Below, piece after piece: positions 18,205 to 27,173 of a stretch of 64,000 nt of DNA (position 1 is the stretch's first letter; the number at the start of each line of letters is the position of its first letter). Origin of the DNA: Sphingopyxis fribergensis (GTDB lineage: Bacteria > Pseudomonadota > Alphaproteobacteria > Sphingomonadales > Sphingomonadaceae); assembly GCF_000803645.1 (NCBI RefSeq), contig NZ_CP009123.1, positions 124,001 to 188,000 of the forward strand, read 5' to 3'. The notes under the pieces are model-generated. The model was not told the DNA's origin. It searched no databases and was given only the letters and a program-made list of their open reading frames with translations. A program made the translations under genes and the position numbers.

Positions 18205-19098
18205 ATGACTCTGATCGGCTACGCCCGGGTTTCGACCGATGAACAGGACACTGCTGCCCAGCAGGATGCGCTGCGTGCGCAAGGGTGCTCGATGATCTTC
18301 GAGGATAAGGCGAGCGGCGCGAATAGGGAGCGCCCGAACCTTGCAAGAGCACTGGACCGGGTAGGGAAGGACGACACCTTGCTGGTGGTACGGATTGATC
18401 GCCTGGCGCGCTCGCTGTCGCATCTGCTCGAGATTGTCGAAACGTTGCGCGCCAAGGGCGCCTACTTCCGGTCGATCAACGATCCGATCGATACTTCCAG
18501 CGCACAAGGCATGCTGATGACCCAGATGCTGGGAGCCTTCGCGGAGTTTGAACGCGCCTTGATCCGAGAGCGTACGCGCGCGGGCATCAAGGCCGCCGTC
18601 GCTCGCGGCGCGCGTCCAGGAAATCCCAAGATGCGGAGCCGCGATCCTGGAGCGATCGCCGAAATCCGCGCCAGCCATAAGGAGCGCCACCTCAATGAGT
18701 TGCTCGATGGCCGACATCGCTGGCTTCCCACGGTGGAGCGGTTGCGACCACACCTTCCCTGGGGTTTGGTGCTAAGGCAGATTCAAGCATTGCCGCCGCC
18801 AGTGCGGTCGTTCAGTGAACGCACACTTGTTAAGGCATGCCGGACCTTGGTTCGGGAAGGCTATGCCGAGCCAGCGATCCTTAAAGTCGCACCTCGGCCG
18901 CCCGCAGATACCAGAGCAGCCCGCCTCGTGGCTGATCGGCTCAAGACTCACCCAGGTAGTTCGCTCCGCGATATTGCGTCCTGGCTGTCGCGCGACCTAC
19001 GCGAGCCGACGCCGCGCGGCGGGCTGTCCTGGTCCCCTGAGGGAGTCCGAAGGGTGATTTCACAAGCGATGGCGCTGCGATTGATCGCCGCCGAATAG
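18205..19098 (+). CDS. Serine recombinase (resolvase/invertase family)
   Basis: 297 residues. The N-terminal catalytic domain shows GYARVSTDEQD with the nucleophile Ser10, the DRLARS segment and the GMLMTQMLGAFAEFER helix typical of small serine resolvases. The usual ~185-residue protein ends after a short helix-turn-helix; here there are about 110 further residues with two possible winged-helix segments, so the DNA-binding part is extended. Probably a transposon resolvase, perhaps tied to the decayed Tn3-family transposase at 56966-57410. Confidence 0.9.
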   Translation: MTLIGYARVSTDEQDTAAQQDALRAQGCSMIFEDKASGANRERPNLARALDRVGKDDTLLVVRIDRLARSLSHLLEIVETLRAKGAYFRSINDPIDTSSAQGMLMTQMLGAFAEFERALIRERTRAGIKAAVARGARPGNPKMRSRDPGAIAEIRASHKERHLNELLDGRHRWLPTVERLRPHLPWGLVLRQIQALPPPVRSFSERTLVKACRTLVREGYAEPAILKVAPRPPADTRAARLVADRLKTHPGSSLRDIASWLSRDLREPTPRGGLSWSPEGVRRVISQAMALRLIAAE

Positions 19099-19144
19099 TT
19101 GCCCGGGTTGCCTTTCCTGGAGAAGCCGAAGTAGGATCCTGACC

Positions 19145-19312
19145 ATGTCCTCGCCCAAGCAATTCAAGATCATTCTGCGCCTCTATAGCGGAGTGGAAAT
19201 TCCGATTGGGCCCGGGAAAGCTGACTTGCTCGACGCCATCAGGGGATTCGGTTCGAGCTCGGCGGCCGGCCGGGCTTTTTGGCCTGCTCCCGATCGGTCG
19301 GCACGACAGTAG
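19145..19312 (+). pseudogene. Truncated ModE-type (LysR-like HTH) regulator
   Basis: The first ~45 residues (LRLYSGVEIPIGPGKADLLD then SAAGRA) match the start of ModE-type winged-helix regulators of molybdate genes. After AAGRA the family pattern stops and the frame ends 14 codons later at 19310-19312. The rest of the gene is missing, so this is a 5' remnant, probably cut when the neighbouring transposon or the nudix block was joined here. Confidence 0.6.
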
Positions 19313-19322
19313 AAGGAAGAGC

Positions 19323-20099
19323 ATGATGCACCACGAAGAGTCAGCACTCGAGCCCAAACTGGCAGCCACCATTCTGCTTCTACGCGATGAGCCTGAGTTT
19401 CAGGTGCTGATGGTCAAGCGGCACCAGCAGATAGATTTTGCCTCAGGCGCGCTCGTCTTTCCTGGCGGCAAACTGCACGACCGGGATGCAGATCCTGCCT
19501 GGGCCGAACACTGTACTGGGTGGCCCCAATTCGACGAGGTGCAGCGGAAACTTCGGATCGCCGCGATTCGCGAAGTATTCGAAGAGGCGGGAATTCTCCT
19601 TGCCCACCACCGTGACGGCAGGCTTTTCGAGCACAGCTGTGAACCAGCGGTGCGCAGCGCCGTAGATCGGGGAGATCTGGCCTTCCTCGACGTTGTGCGC
19701 GACCTTGGTGTACAATTGCGGCTTGATGCATTGAGGGTATTTGCGCGCTGGATCACGCCGCCAATCATGCCAAAGCGCTTCGACACCTTTTTCTACGTCG
19801 TCCATGCCCCCGCCAATCAAGTCGCCGCTTGCGACGGTCATGAAACCGTCGATGCCGAATGGATAGCTCCAAGGGATGTTTTGCGCCTAGCCGGAAGCGG
19901 CGAACGAACGGTCATTTTCCCGACCCGGATGAATGTGCAGTTGCTTTCCGAAGCAAGCGATGCGTCGGACTGTCTGCGTCGCGCCGAAGAGCGGCCACTC
20001 GTTACCGTGCTTCCCCGGCTTGAAGAACGGAACGGCCAGCGCGTCCTCGTCATACCCGACAATGCTGGTTATGGTCCCGTTGTTGAAATTGTCGGTTGA
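19323..20099 (+). CDS. Nudix hydrolase, CoA-diphosphatase-like
   Basis: 258 residues from ATG 19323, preceded by AGGAAGAG. It has a split Nudix box: GGKLHDRD, then an insertion, then REVFEEAGIL, as in NUDT7/NUDT19-type hydrolases that cleave CoA and acyl-CoA derivatives. A conserved FPGGK lies upstream. Its position at the 3' side of an acyl-CoA catabolic operon fits a role in CoA-ester turnover, which is inference. It converges on the leftward operon. Confidence 0.8.
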   Translation: MMHHEESALEPKLAATILLLRDEPEFQVLMVKRHQQIDFASGALVFPGGKLHDRDADPAWAEHCTGWPQFDEVQRKLRIAAIREVFEEAGILLAHHRDGRLFEHSCEPAVRSAVDRGDLAFLDVVRDLGVQLRLDALRVFARWITPPIMPKRFDTFFYVVHAPANQVAACDGHETVDAEWIAPRDVLRLAGSGERTVIFPTRMNVQLLSEASDASDCLRRAEERPLVTVLPRLEERNGQRVLVIPDNAGYGPVVEIVG

Positions 20100-20159
20100 G
20101 GCCTGACCATCGCATGATCAACAGTCTTGGAACTTGGGTGATTCCGAAGCCTCCTCACC

Positions 20160-21137
20160 TCAGTCCGAAGCGGCCTCATGCCATTGAGCCAGCAAAGCGC
20201 GCACGGCGGTCACAAAAGCCAGCGGCTGATCGAGCATCAGGTGATGGCGTGCTCCCGGAACAGCGATTATCTGGATGTCTTTTCCGCCAAGATCGTGCAC
20301 GAAATCCCTCGAGTCACGTGTGAACAGCAAGCTTTCCTCGCCATGGATGATCGCCTTGCGGCCTGGCGCCGCCACAAGTTTCGTGCCGATTGTAAGCCAA
20401 TCGGTGCGCGCATTGTCGCGCTTGAAAACTGCGGGTGAGAACTTCCAACTCCAACCGCCTTCGACCCTTCGCAACGAATGATAGGCCATATAGTCGAACA
20501 GGAACGGTTCCCCGACTTGCTGCGGCGGCGATAGCTTGTAACGGCCGCGCGCAGTCGCAAAGTCCGGGTAGATGCGGAGCGGCTTGTCGGGATTGCCTGA
20601 ACCCGGGCTGGTGTGGCCGCCCGCCCAGAATGCTTCAAGCATGGCGGGGCGCAGGGTCATCATGTCGCAAATGGCTGCACCGGCAAAGCCTCCGGGCAAT
20701 TGTTCGAGCGCTTCCAGCGCGACGCTGGCACCGAAGCTGTGCGCGACGATCGCTGGTTTCGGGGCGCCGTCGAACAGACCCAGCGCCCGCGCCACCCCGA
20801 TCATTTCGCGGCCTCTCGCCGCTAAGTCGCAATTTTCGCGCACCGCGCTGTCGCCCATCGCAGACAGGTCGTAGGCCACAACGTCGTAATCCTTTGCGAG
20901 GAATGGCGCGATGAATGCGAAACAGCGGGCGTGGGCGAGGAAGCCATGGGTCATCAACACCGGTGGCGCTCCGCGGCGGCCCCACCGGAAATAGTGGATC
21001 CTGGTGCCATCGACCTCGACGAAGCCTTCATCGCGGGGAACGGCAAGGGCATCGACAAACCATCGGGGCAATTCTTCAGGGTTCGGCGCCCACTCTGGAT
21101 CGATATCGCCAAGGCCGTTCGTTATGTCACTCGACAA
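20160..21137 (-). CDS. Alpha/beta hydrolase (esterase or lactonase)
   Basis: 325 residues with the alpha/beta fold: an oxyanion-region strand VLMTHGFLAHAR, a nucleophile elbow AHSFGAS near residue 141 and a C-terminal histidine in PGARHHLML. No signal peptide. It is the last gene of the leftward operon, 18 bases after the Baeyer-Villiger-type monooxygenase. In such pairs the monooxygenase makes an ester or lactone and the hydrolase opens it, which is the likely role here. Confidence 0.85.
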   Translation of the reverse strand: MSSDITNGLGDIDPEWAPNPEELPRWFVDALAVPRDEGFVEVDGTRIHYFRWGRRGAPPVLMTHGFLAHARCFAFIAPFLAKDYDVVAYDLSAMGDSAVRENCDLAARGREMIGVARALGLFDGAPKPAIVAHSFGASVALEALEQLPGGFAGAAICDMMTLRPAMLEAFWAGGHTSPGSGNPDKPLRIYPDFATARGRYKLSPPQQVGEPFLFDYMAYHSLRRVEGGWSWKFSPAVFKRDNARTDWLTIGTKLVAAPGRKAIIHGEESLLFTRDSRDFVHDLGGKDIQIIAVPGARHHLMLDQPLAFVTAVRALLAQWHEAASD

Positions 21138-21155
21138 GGTAATCTCCGATAAAAT

Positions 21156-22763
21156 TCACGACCCCAGCGTGAAGCCCCGATAGCCATTCGCGGTGACGTC
21201 CGCGCAGATCTGGGCATAGGTTGACACACTCGGGAAGTTGATGAGCTGGCGCTTCTTGCCCGGGATATTGTCACCCATGTACCAGGACCTGGCTTTGGGA
21301 AAGAGCGTCATCGCGCCGATCTGTTCGACCATTTCGGTCCATTCGCATTCCGCCGCCGGGTCGGGCTCAAACCGCGTGAACCCCTCGTTCCTCAGGTGAA
21401 GGAGGAAATCCGTTGTCCAGTCACCCTGCAGCTCGGCAGCAGTCGGACCGTTCGAAAATCCGGACGGGCTCAGCGGGCCGTAGTGAAAAAGCATGTTGGG
21501 GAAGCCGGTAACCGAATAGCCTAGATAGGCGCGCACCCCGTCCTTCCACGCCTCGCCCAGGTCAAAGCCTTCGGTGCCGCGAAGCTTCATGTCGATCAGT
21601 CCGCCGCTACCGGCATCGAAGCCTGTAGCGAACACAATAATGTCGCATTCGATCAGGGCGCTCGCGGTCTCGATTCCTGAGGTGACCACGCGCACGATCG
21701 GATCGTGCTTGAGATCGACCAGCGACACATTGCCCTGCGCGAATATCTCGTAGTAGTTCTGTTCGAGCGATGGACGTTTCGTACCGAAGGGATGCGGCGG
21801 TTCCATCGGCGCCAATGCCTCGTGAAGCGAGGGATCGGCAATCCGCGCGCGGACCCTGTCGCGCCAGAAATCGTAGGCGAAGCGGTTGGCCCGTTCATCG
21901 GTCAGCAGGTCGGAGAAATTGTTGTACCAGAACCGCAGGCCGCCGGCTCGCCATAGACGTTCGAAAGTTGCGGTACGTTCGACTGCATCGACGTCGAGCG
22001 CGCTGATTTCCATTCGATCGGCGTCGAAGCCGCCGTTCGAGGTCTGCCGTTTGGCAAAGATCGCGCGATAGGCAGCCTTTTCCTGCGCTTGCTGCTCAAG
22101 GCTCAGTGGCTGCTGCTGCATCGGCAGAGCCAGGATCGGGGTGCGCTGGAACAAGGTCAGCTGCGCGGCGTCGCGCGCGGCTTCCTGCGCCACCTGGACA
22201 CCGCTTGCCCCGGTTCCGATAATTGCCACCCGCTTTCCGGCGAACGAAAGTCCGCCCTGCGGCCAGTGCGCGGTATGGTGCCGTTCGCCTGCAAAAGACT
22301 CAAGGCCGACAATGTCAGGAGTATAGGATTTGGCGGCGAAGCCAGCGCACGGTAGCAAGAACCGCGCGCTGATCTGCTCGCCTTGCGGCGTATCGACACG
22401 CCAGACATTGTTGTCGCCATCGAAGCGGGCACCGGACACCCGCGTCCCCATGGCCATGTCGGCCCAGAGCTCCAGCTTGTCGCAAACATAGCGGAAATAT
22501 CGTCGCAACTCACCGCCGCCGGGGAACCGTTCGCTCCAGGTCCAGTCCTGCCACAGCTCGGGCAGCGAGAATTCGTAGATCGGAACGTGCGAATCGACCC
22601 GGGCACCGGGATAACAGTTCCAGTACCAGATCCCGCCTGGCTCCGCGGCGGCGTCGATCAGCTTTGCGCGAAACCCCGCCTCACGCAGCCGATGGAGCAG
22701 ATAGATGCCGCTGAAGCCCGCGCCGATTATCAGCGCATCGCAGTCAGGTTCAGGTGTGCTCAT
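21156..22763 (-). CDS. FAD-dependent Baeyer-Villiger-type monooxygenase
   Basis: 535 residues. FAD-binding GAGFSGIY at 14-21, NADPH-binding GTGASG at 183-188, and between them F157-x-G-x3-H-T-x2-W-P, the fingerprint of class B flavoprotein monooxygenases of the cyclohexanone and phenylacetone type. It would insert oxygen beside a ketone to give an ester or lactone, using NADPH and O2. The start overlaps the acyl-CoA synthetase stop in an ATGA, so it is coupled to that gene. The natural ketone is not predictable. Confidence 0.9.
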   Translation of the reverse strand: MSTPEPDCDALIIGAGFSGIYLLHRLREAGFRAKLIDAAAEPGGIWYWNCYPGARVDSHVPIYEFSLPELWQDWTWSERFPGGGELRRYFRYVCDKLELWADMAMGTRVSGARFDGDNNVWRVDTPQGEQISARFLLPCAGFAAKSYTPDIVGLESFAGERHHTAHWPQGGLSFAGKRVAIIGTGASGVQVAQEAARDAAQLTLFQRTPILALPMQQQPLSLEQQAQEKAAYRAIFAKRQTSNGGFDADRMEISALDVDAVERTATFERLWRAGGLRFWYNNFSDLLTDERANRFAYDFWRDRVRARIADPSLHEALAPMEPPHPFGTKRPSLEQNYYEIFAQGNVSLVDLKHDPIVRVVTSGIETASALIECDIIVFATGFDAGSGGLIDMKLRGTEGFDLGEAWKDGVRAYLGYSVTGFPNMLFHYGPLSPSGFSNGPTAAELQGDWTTDFLLHLRNEGFTRFEPDPAAECEWTEMVEQIGAMTLFPKARSWYMGDNIPGKKRQLINFPSVSTYAQICADVTANGYRGFTLGS

Positions 22764-24373
22764 CGCGCGTCGCTCAGCTTGGCAGCGATTTGCGCAGCAC
22801 CCTTGTAGTCCGCCTTGCCATTGGGCGCGCGCAGCGCCATCGCGGTTGCGAAAACGGCCTTGGGGGTCTTGTAGCCCGCCAGCTTGCTGCGGACGTGTTT
22901 CTTCACCTCCGTTTCATTGAGCGTTTCGCCCGCTGCGAGGTGAACCACCGCAGTCACCGCCTGGCCCCACTTGTCATCGGGCACCCCCACGACAAGCGCA
23001 TCCTCGATCGCCGGATGGGTCTTGAGCGCTTCCTCGACCTCTTCGGGATAGACCTTTTCGCCCGCGGTGTTGATGCAGACGCTGCCCCGGCCGAGCAGGG
23101 TCAGGCTGCCATCGGGCTCGACCGTGCACCAGTCTCCGGGAATCGAATAGCGGACACCGCCGATGGTCTTGAAAGTTCGCGCCGATTTTTCAGGATCCTT
23201 GTAATATTCGAGCGGGATCGGTCCCTTGAGCGCGATGAACCCCGGTGTGCCGCTGCCCGGAAGCACCAGCTGGTCGTTCTCGTCGAACACGTCGCACATG
23301 CTGCCGATGGTGAACTTGGCGGTTTCCGTAGTCCCCGCAGCCGTGGTCACCGAGCGGCCGAAACCCAGCCCTTCGGAAGCCCCGAAGCTGTCCATCAAGG
23401 CCACCTGCGGAATGTGCCCGATCAGCCCCTGCTTGACTTCCTTGCTCCACATCACGCCCGATGAAACGATGGTGATCAGGCTGGACATGTCGAACCGGCC
23501 GGGGTTTTCGTCGAGCACCTTGAGCATCGGCTTGGCGAAGGCATCGCCAACAATCGCGATCGATTGCACCTTGTTCCGCTCGACCGCATCCCACAGCTCG
23601 ACCGCGTCGAGCGATGGGTTGTCCAGCGTGACAAGGCATCCGCCCGAAGCCAGGGTGCCGATCGCGGTGATGAACCCGGTTCCGTGCATCAGCGGGCAGG
23701 CCGGCAAGGTCATCCGCCCGGGTCCGTCGGTGCGGATCATCGCGACCGCCTCGTCAAGGCTGTCGGGCACCGGCGCGAGCAGGCGCTGCGCATCGAGCTG
23801 CGCTTCGCGCATGTCGGTGTGGCGCCAGACTACGCCTTTGGGCATGCCGGTGGTCCCGCCAGTATAGATGAACAACTCGTCGTGCGGTGACCGTTCGATC
23901 CCTAATGGCGAGCCATCCCCCGCTGCTGCCAGGTCCTCGTAGGCAAGCGCAAACGGTGCCTTGGCCGCCGCATCGCCGATTTCGACGAAGATCTTGGCCT
24001 TTGCCAACCGATCCTTCAGTTCGACGATGCAATCGCGGAATTCGGCGCTGTAGAAAATGGCCTCGCTGTCGGAATCGTCGAAGATGTAGAACACCTCCTC
24101 GGGGCGGTAGCGATAGTTGATGTTCACATGGGTGAACCGGCCTTTGAAGCAGGCCGCCATCAGTTCGCCGTATTCGGGGCGGTTGCGCATGTAGAACGCC
24201 ACCTTGGCTCCCGGCGAGAGGCCATGGGCCGCGAGCGACCGGGCGATATTGTTCGACCGCGCACCCATTTCGGCCCAGGTGATGACGCGCGCGCCGTGGA
24301 TCAGAGCCGGGGTGTCTGCGGGAAGCGCAGGCTCGATCGCATCAAGAATGTCACCAAGATTCCACTGCGCCAT
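22760..24373 (-). CDS. Acyl-CoA synthetase (AMP-forming), FadD17/FadD19-like
   Basis: 537 residues. The phosphate-binding motif YTGGTTGMPKGVVWR is the variant seen in actinobacterial and sphingomonad synthetases for branched or steroid-type acids. The adenylation core (GDWCTVEPDGSLTLLGRG), the hinge and the C-terminal catalytic lysine region (PNGKADYK) are present. It activates a carboxylic acid to its CoA ester, feeding the two dehydrogenases encoded upstream (22 bases gap). Stop overlaps the next start. Confidence 0.9.
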   Translation of the reverse strand: MAQWNLGDILDAIEPALPADTPALIHGARVITWAEMGARSNNIARSLAAHGLSPGAKVAFYMRNRPEYGELMAACFKGRFTHVNINYRYRPEEVFYIFDDSDSEAIFYSAEFRDCIVELKDRLAKAKIFVEIGDAAAKAPFALAYEDLAAAGDGSPLGIERSPHDELFIYTGGTTGMPKGVVWRHTDMREAQLDAQRLLAPVPDSLDEAVAMIRTDGPGRMTLPACPLMHGTGFITAIGTLASGGCLVTLDNPSLDAVELWDAVERNKVQSIAIVGDAFAKPMLKVLDENPGRFDMSSLITIVSSGVMWSKEVKQGLIGHIPQVALMDSFGASEGLGFGRSVTTAAGTTETAKFTIGSMCDVFDENDQLVLPGSGTPGFIALKGPIPLEYYKDPEKSARTFKTIGGVRYSIPGDWCTVEPDGSLTLLGRGSVCINTAGEKVYPEEVEEALKTHPAIEDALVVGVPDDKWGQAVTAVVHLAAGETLNETEVKKHVRSKLAGYKTPKAVFATAMALRAPNGKADYKGAAQIAAKLSDAR

Positions 24374-24394
24374 TCGAACTGTCCTCTCGCTCTG

Positions 24395-25489
24395 TCAGGC
24401 CGCTCTTGCGGTCCAGCCTTGCAATATCGCCGCCTCTTCCCGGACTGCTTCGGGCCCACCCAGAACCTGCCGGTCAAAGCCGATCCGCTTGAACCAGTAA
24501 TGCAGCCCCAACAGGTCGGTGAAGCCCATGCCGCCATGCACCTCGGTCGCGGTGCGAGCGACAAAGAGGCCCACTTCGCCGGTGTGGGACTTGGCATGGC
24601 ACGCCATCAGGGCCGCCTCTTCCGGCGCCGCATCGAAGGCGTGGGCTGCATACCACACCAGCGACCTGCATGGTTCGTTCTTCGCGGTCATTTCGGCGCA
24701 CATGTGCTTGACCGCCTGGAAGCTGCCGATCACCCGGCCGAACTGTTCGCGCTGCCCGGCATAGGCAACCGCCTGGGCGATCATCGCATCCGCGGCGCCC
24801 AAGCTGTCCGCCGCGAGCAAGATCCGCCCCGCCGCAATCACCCGCCGCGCCGCTGCGCCGCCATCGTCGGACAGAGCTTCCGCCGGGGTCGAAGCAAGCC
24901 GCAGTTCGCCGACCGAGCGCGTCGCGTCGATCGTCTTGAGGTCAATCAGCTGCAACCCGTCTGCCTGCACCGATACGATGTGCAGCCGCCCGGTTTGATC
25001 GGCGACCAGGAAGTAATCGGCGCCTTCGCAATCGAGCACGAACAGCGCCGCGCCGGTCAACTTTCCATCAGTGCAGAGCAGGCCTGAACCATCACGGTTG
25101 CTGACCAGCTGTTGCACGCCAACGCCGAAACGCGCTTCACCGGACGCCATCTTAGGCAGCCATTGCGCCTTCTGCGCCTCCGTACCGGCCTCGATAAAGG
25201 CGAGCGGCGCCATCACGTTGCGACCGGCAAAAGGCACTGGGGCTACCGCCTCCCCCAGCGCCGCGGCGACGACCGCTGCATCGAGCATCCCCATGCCCAG
25301 GCCACCATGAGCCTCTGGCACAACCAGCCCGGGCAATCCCATCTCGGCGAGCGCAGCCTGGGTTTGCGCGCTGACTGCGCTTGCGCCTTCGGCGACGTGC
25401 CGGACCTCATCCAGCGGGCAGAGTTCGCGCAACAGGCGCGTCACGCTTTCCGCCAGCATCTGCTGTTCTTGCGAAAGTCCGAAGTCCAT
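24395..25489 (-). CDS. Acyl-CoA dehydrogenase subunit
   Basis: 364 residues from MDFGLSQEQQ; the frame is open 49 codons upstream but this start overlaps the previous stop in an ATGA. The acyl-CoA dehydrogenase N-terminal helical domain, a short mid-domain and the C-terminal VHGGMGF motif are present. It lacks the standard active-site segment around the catalytic Glu. Together with the adjacent, coupled paralogue it resembles heteromeric pairs such as ChsE1-ChsE2 in which one subunit is non-catalytic. Confidence 0.87.
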   Translation of the reverse strand: MDFGLSQEQQMLAESVTRLLRELCPLDEVRHVAEGASAVSAQTQAALAEMGLPGLVVPEAHGGLGMGMLDAAVVAAALGEAVAPVPFAGRNVMAPLAFIEAGTEAQKAQWLPKMASGEARFGVGVQQLVSNRDGSGLLCTDGKLTGAALFVLDCEGADYFLVADQTGRLHIVSVQADGLQLIDLKTIDATRSVGELRLASTPAEALSDDGGAAARRVIAAGRILLAADSLGAADAMIAQAVAYAGQREQFGRVIGSFQAVKHMCAEMTAKNEPCRSLVWYAAHAFDAAPEEAALMACHAKSHTGEVGLFVARTATEVHGGMGFTDLLGLHYWFKRIGFDRQVLGGPEAVREEAAILQGWTARAA

Positions 25490-26712
25490 CACTGCCCTCC
25501 CTGTGCCGACGGGCCTTTGGGCAGGTCCAGGCGCGGCTCGCGCGGCATGTTGAGGCCTCGCTCCGAAATGATGTTCTTCTGGATCTGGGCGGTCCCCCCG
25601 CCGATGATCAGGCCGAGCTGGAACATGTAGTTCCATTGCCAGCTGCCGTGCTCGCGCTCGTGGACGCTTCCGTTGTAGAGGATTCCCAATTCGCCCATAG
25701 CGTCGATCGCCAAAGCGGAAATCTGGTGGGCCAGCTCGCAGGCCTGGAGCTTGACGATCAGCTTGGCCAGGCCGCCCGGTTCGCCCTTGATCTGGTTCGA
25801 GAGGATCCGCATTCCGTTGTATTTCATCGCCGCGACTTCCGCCTGGAGAGCAACGAGCCGATCCCGGAAGGCCGGAAGGTCGATCGCCCGGACACCGTCA
25901 ACCTGTTCCACCTTCATCAGCGCGATCAGGGCCAAAAGGCGGTTTTCGAGCGCGTCGGGATCGCCCAGCATCCCGCGCTCGTGTCCCAACGTGGCGTTGG
26001 CGACGAACCAGCCTTGCCCGCGTTGCCCCACAATCTGATCGACTGGCACGCGCACGTCGGTGAAGAAAGTTTCGTTGAATTCCGCATGGCCGGTCATGGT
26101 CCTGAGCGGGCGGACTTCGATCCCCGGCGTGGTCATCGGGAAGATCAGATAGCTGATCCCCTGATGCTTGGCGGCGTCCCCTTCGGTCCGTACCAGGCAG
26201 AAGATCATGTCCGCTTCCTTGGCGGTGCTGGTCCAGATCTTCTGGCCGTTGATGACGAATTCGTCGCCTTCGACCCGGGCGCTGGTCTTGAGACTGGCGA
26301 GGTCCGATCCCGATCCGGGTTCGGAATAGCCCTGGCACCACACCACATCGCCCGCGAGCGTCGGTTCGATCCAGCGCCGCTTCTGCTCTTCGGTGCCAAG
26401 CTCGAGCAAGGTCGGCACCAGCATCGAAATGCCCTGGTTGGCAAGTCCTCCGGGCACCCCGGCGCGCGCAAACTCCTCGGCGATGATCCGGGATTTGAGT
26501 ATGTCTGGTTCGGCCCCGAACCCGCCGTATTCGCGAGGAATCGTGCGCGCGGTGTAGCCGTGCTGAATCAGCAGCTTCTGCCAGGCTACGCCTTCTTTCG
26601 ACGGGCGCGCCGCGCGACCGGCATTCGTTGGTGCGAGATGACGATTGGCGGCGATGAAGCCGCGCACTTCCTCGCGGAACATCTCATACTCGGGGCCGTA
26701 ACTCAGGTCCAT
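25489..26712 (-). CDS. Acyl-CoA dehydrogenase, FadE type
   Basis: 407 residues with WCQGYSEPGSGSDLASL (FAD/substrate loop), GQKIWTS and the C-terminal GGGTAQIQKNIISERGL. The position that often carries YEGT reads GGGT, as in long-chain and steroid-type FadE proteins, where the base can come from another helix. It should introduce the alpha,beta double bond in an acyl-CoA, giving electrons to an electron-transfer flavoprotein not encoded here. Coupled to the smaller subunit downstream. Confidence 0.9.
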   Translation of the reverse strand: MDLSYGPEYEMFREEVRGFIAANRHLAPTNAGRAARPSKEGVAWQKLLIQHGYTARTIPREYGGFGAEPDILKSRIIAEEFARAGVPGGLANQGISMLVPTLLELGTEEQKRRWIEPTLAGDVVWCQGYSEPGSGSDLASLKTSARVEGDEFVINGQKIWTSTAKEADMIFCLVRTEGDAAKHQGISYLIFPMTTPGIEVRPLRTMTGHAEFNETFFTDVRVPVDQIVGQRGQGWFVANATLGHERGMLGDPDALENRLLALIALMKVEQVDGVRAIDLPAFRDRLVALQAEVAAMKYNGMRILSNQIKGEPGGLAKLIVKLQACELAHQISALAIDAMGELGILYNGSVHEREHGSWQWNYMFQLGLIIGGGTAQIQKNIISERGLNMPREPRLDLPKGPSAQGGQ

Positions 26713-26726
26713 TGCACAGCGTCCTT

Positions 26727-27173
26727 TCAGGCCGGCCGGAAGACGGGCAAGCGGAAGTCTTCTCCGATGGTCTCGAACGCGAGTGTCACCGGCAGGTCGA
26801 GACGGACAGCGTCAATCGGGCAATCGACCAGACGGGTGGCCATGCGGACCCCCTCGTCGAGTTCGACCACGGCGGCGATATAGGGAATGTCGGCCGCGAA
26901 GGCGGGATGTAGCGCTTGATGGACCACGGTCCACGAAAACACTGTGCCCTTGCCGCTGCTCTGCTCCCAGGCGAAGTCCGGCGATCCGCAGCGCGCGCAC
27001 ATGTAGCGCGGCAGATGCCGCCACGAACCACAGCTCTGGCACTTCTGGAAATGGAGGTGCCCATCCTGACAGCGGTCCCAGAACTCCTGTTCGACCGGGT
27101 CCTGCGGTCGCGGCAGCGGCTTGGGCGGGGCTGCGACTGCAGCGCGGGCCTTGGGGGGGAGATCTTCGTTCAT
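26727..27173 (-). CDS. DUF35 zinc-ribbon/OB-fold protein, partner of the thiolase-like protein
   Basis: 148 residues from MNEDLPP, whose ATG overlaps the thiolase-like stop. It has a rubredoxin-like zinc ribbon, CQSCG...CARCG, followed by an OB-type fold (VFSWTVVHQAL, IAAVVELDEG). DUF35 proteins bind acyl-CoA and pair with thiolase-superfamily aldolases such as Ltp2. The immediate translational coupling with the thiolase-like gene supports that complex here. The MaoC hydratase often fused to DUF35 in steroid pathways is not present. Confidence 0.88.
   Translation of the reverse strand: MNEDLPPKARAAVAAPPKPLPRPQDPVEQEFWDRCQDGHLHFQKCQSCGSWRHLPRYMCARCGSPDFAWEQSSGKGTVFSWTVVHQALHPAFAADIPYIAAVVELDEGVRMATRLVDCPIDAVRLDLPVTLAFETIGEDFRLPVFRPA

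Noticed and set aside
25381..26883. Long plus-strand ORF (500 codons) opposite the acyl-CoA dehydrogenases
   Set aside because: Shadow of two clear dehydrogenase genes; low-complexity Arg/Asp/His-rich translation.
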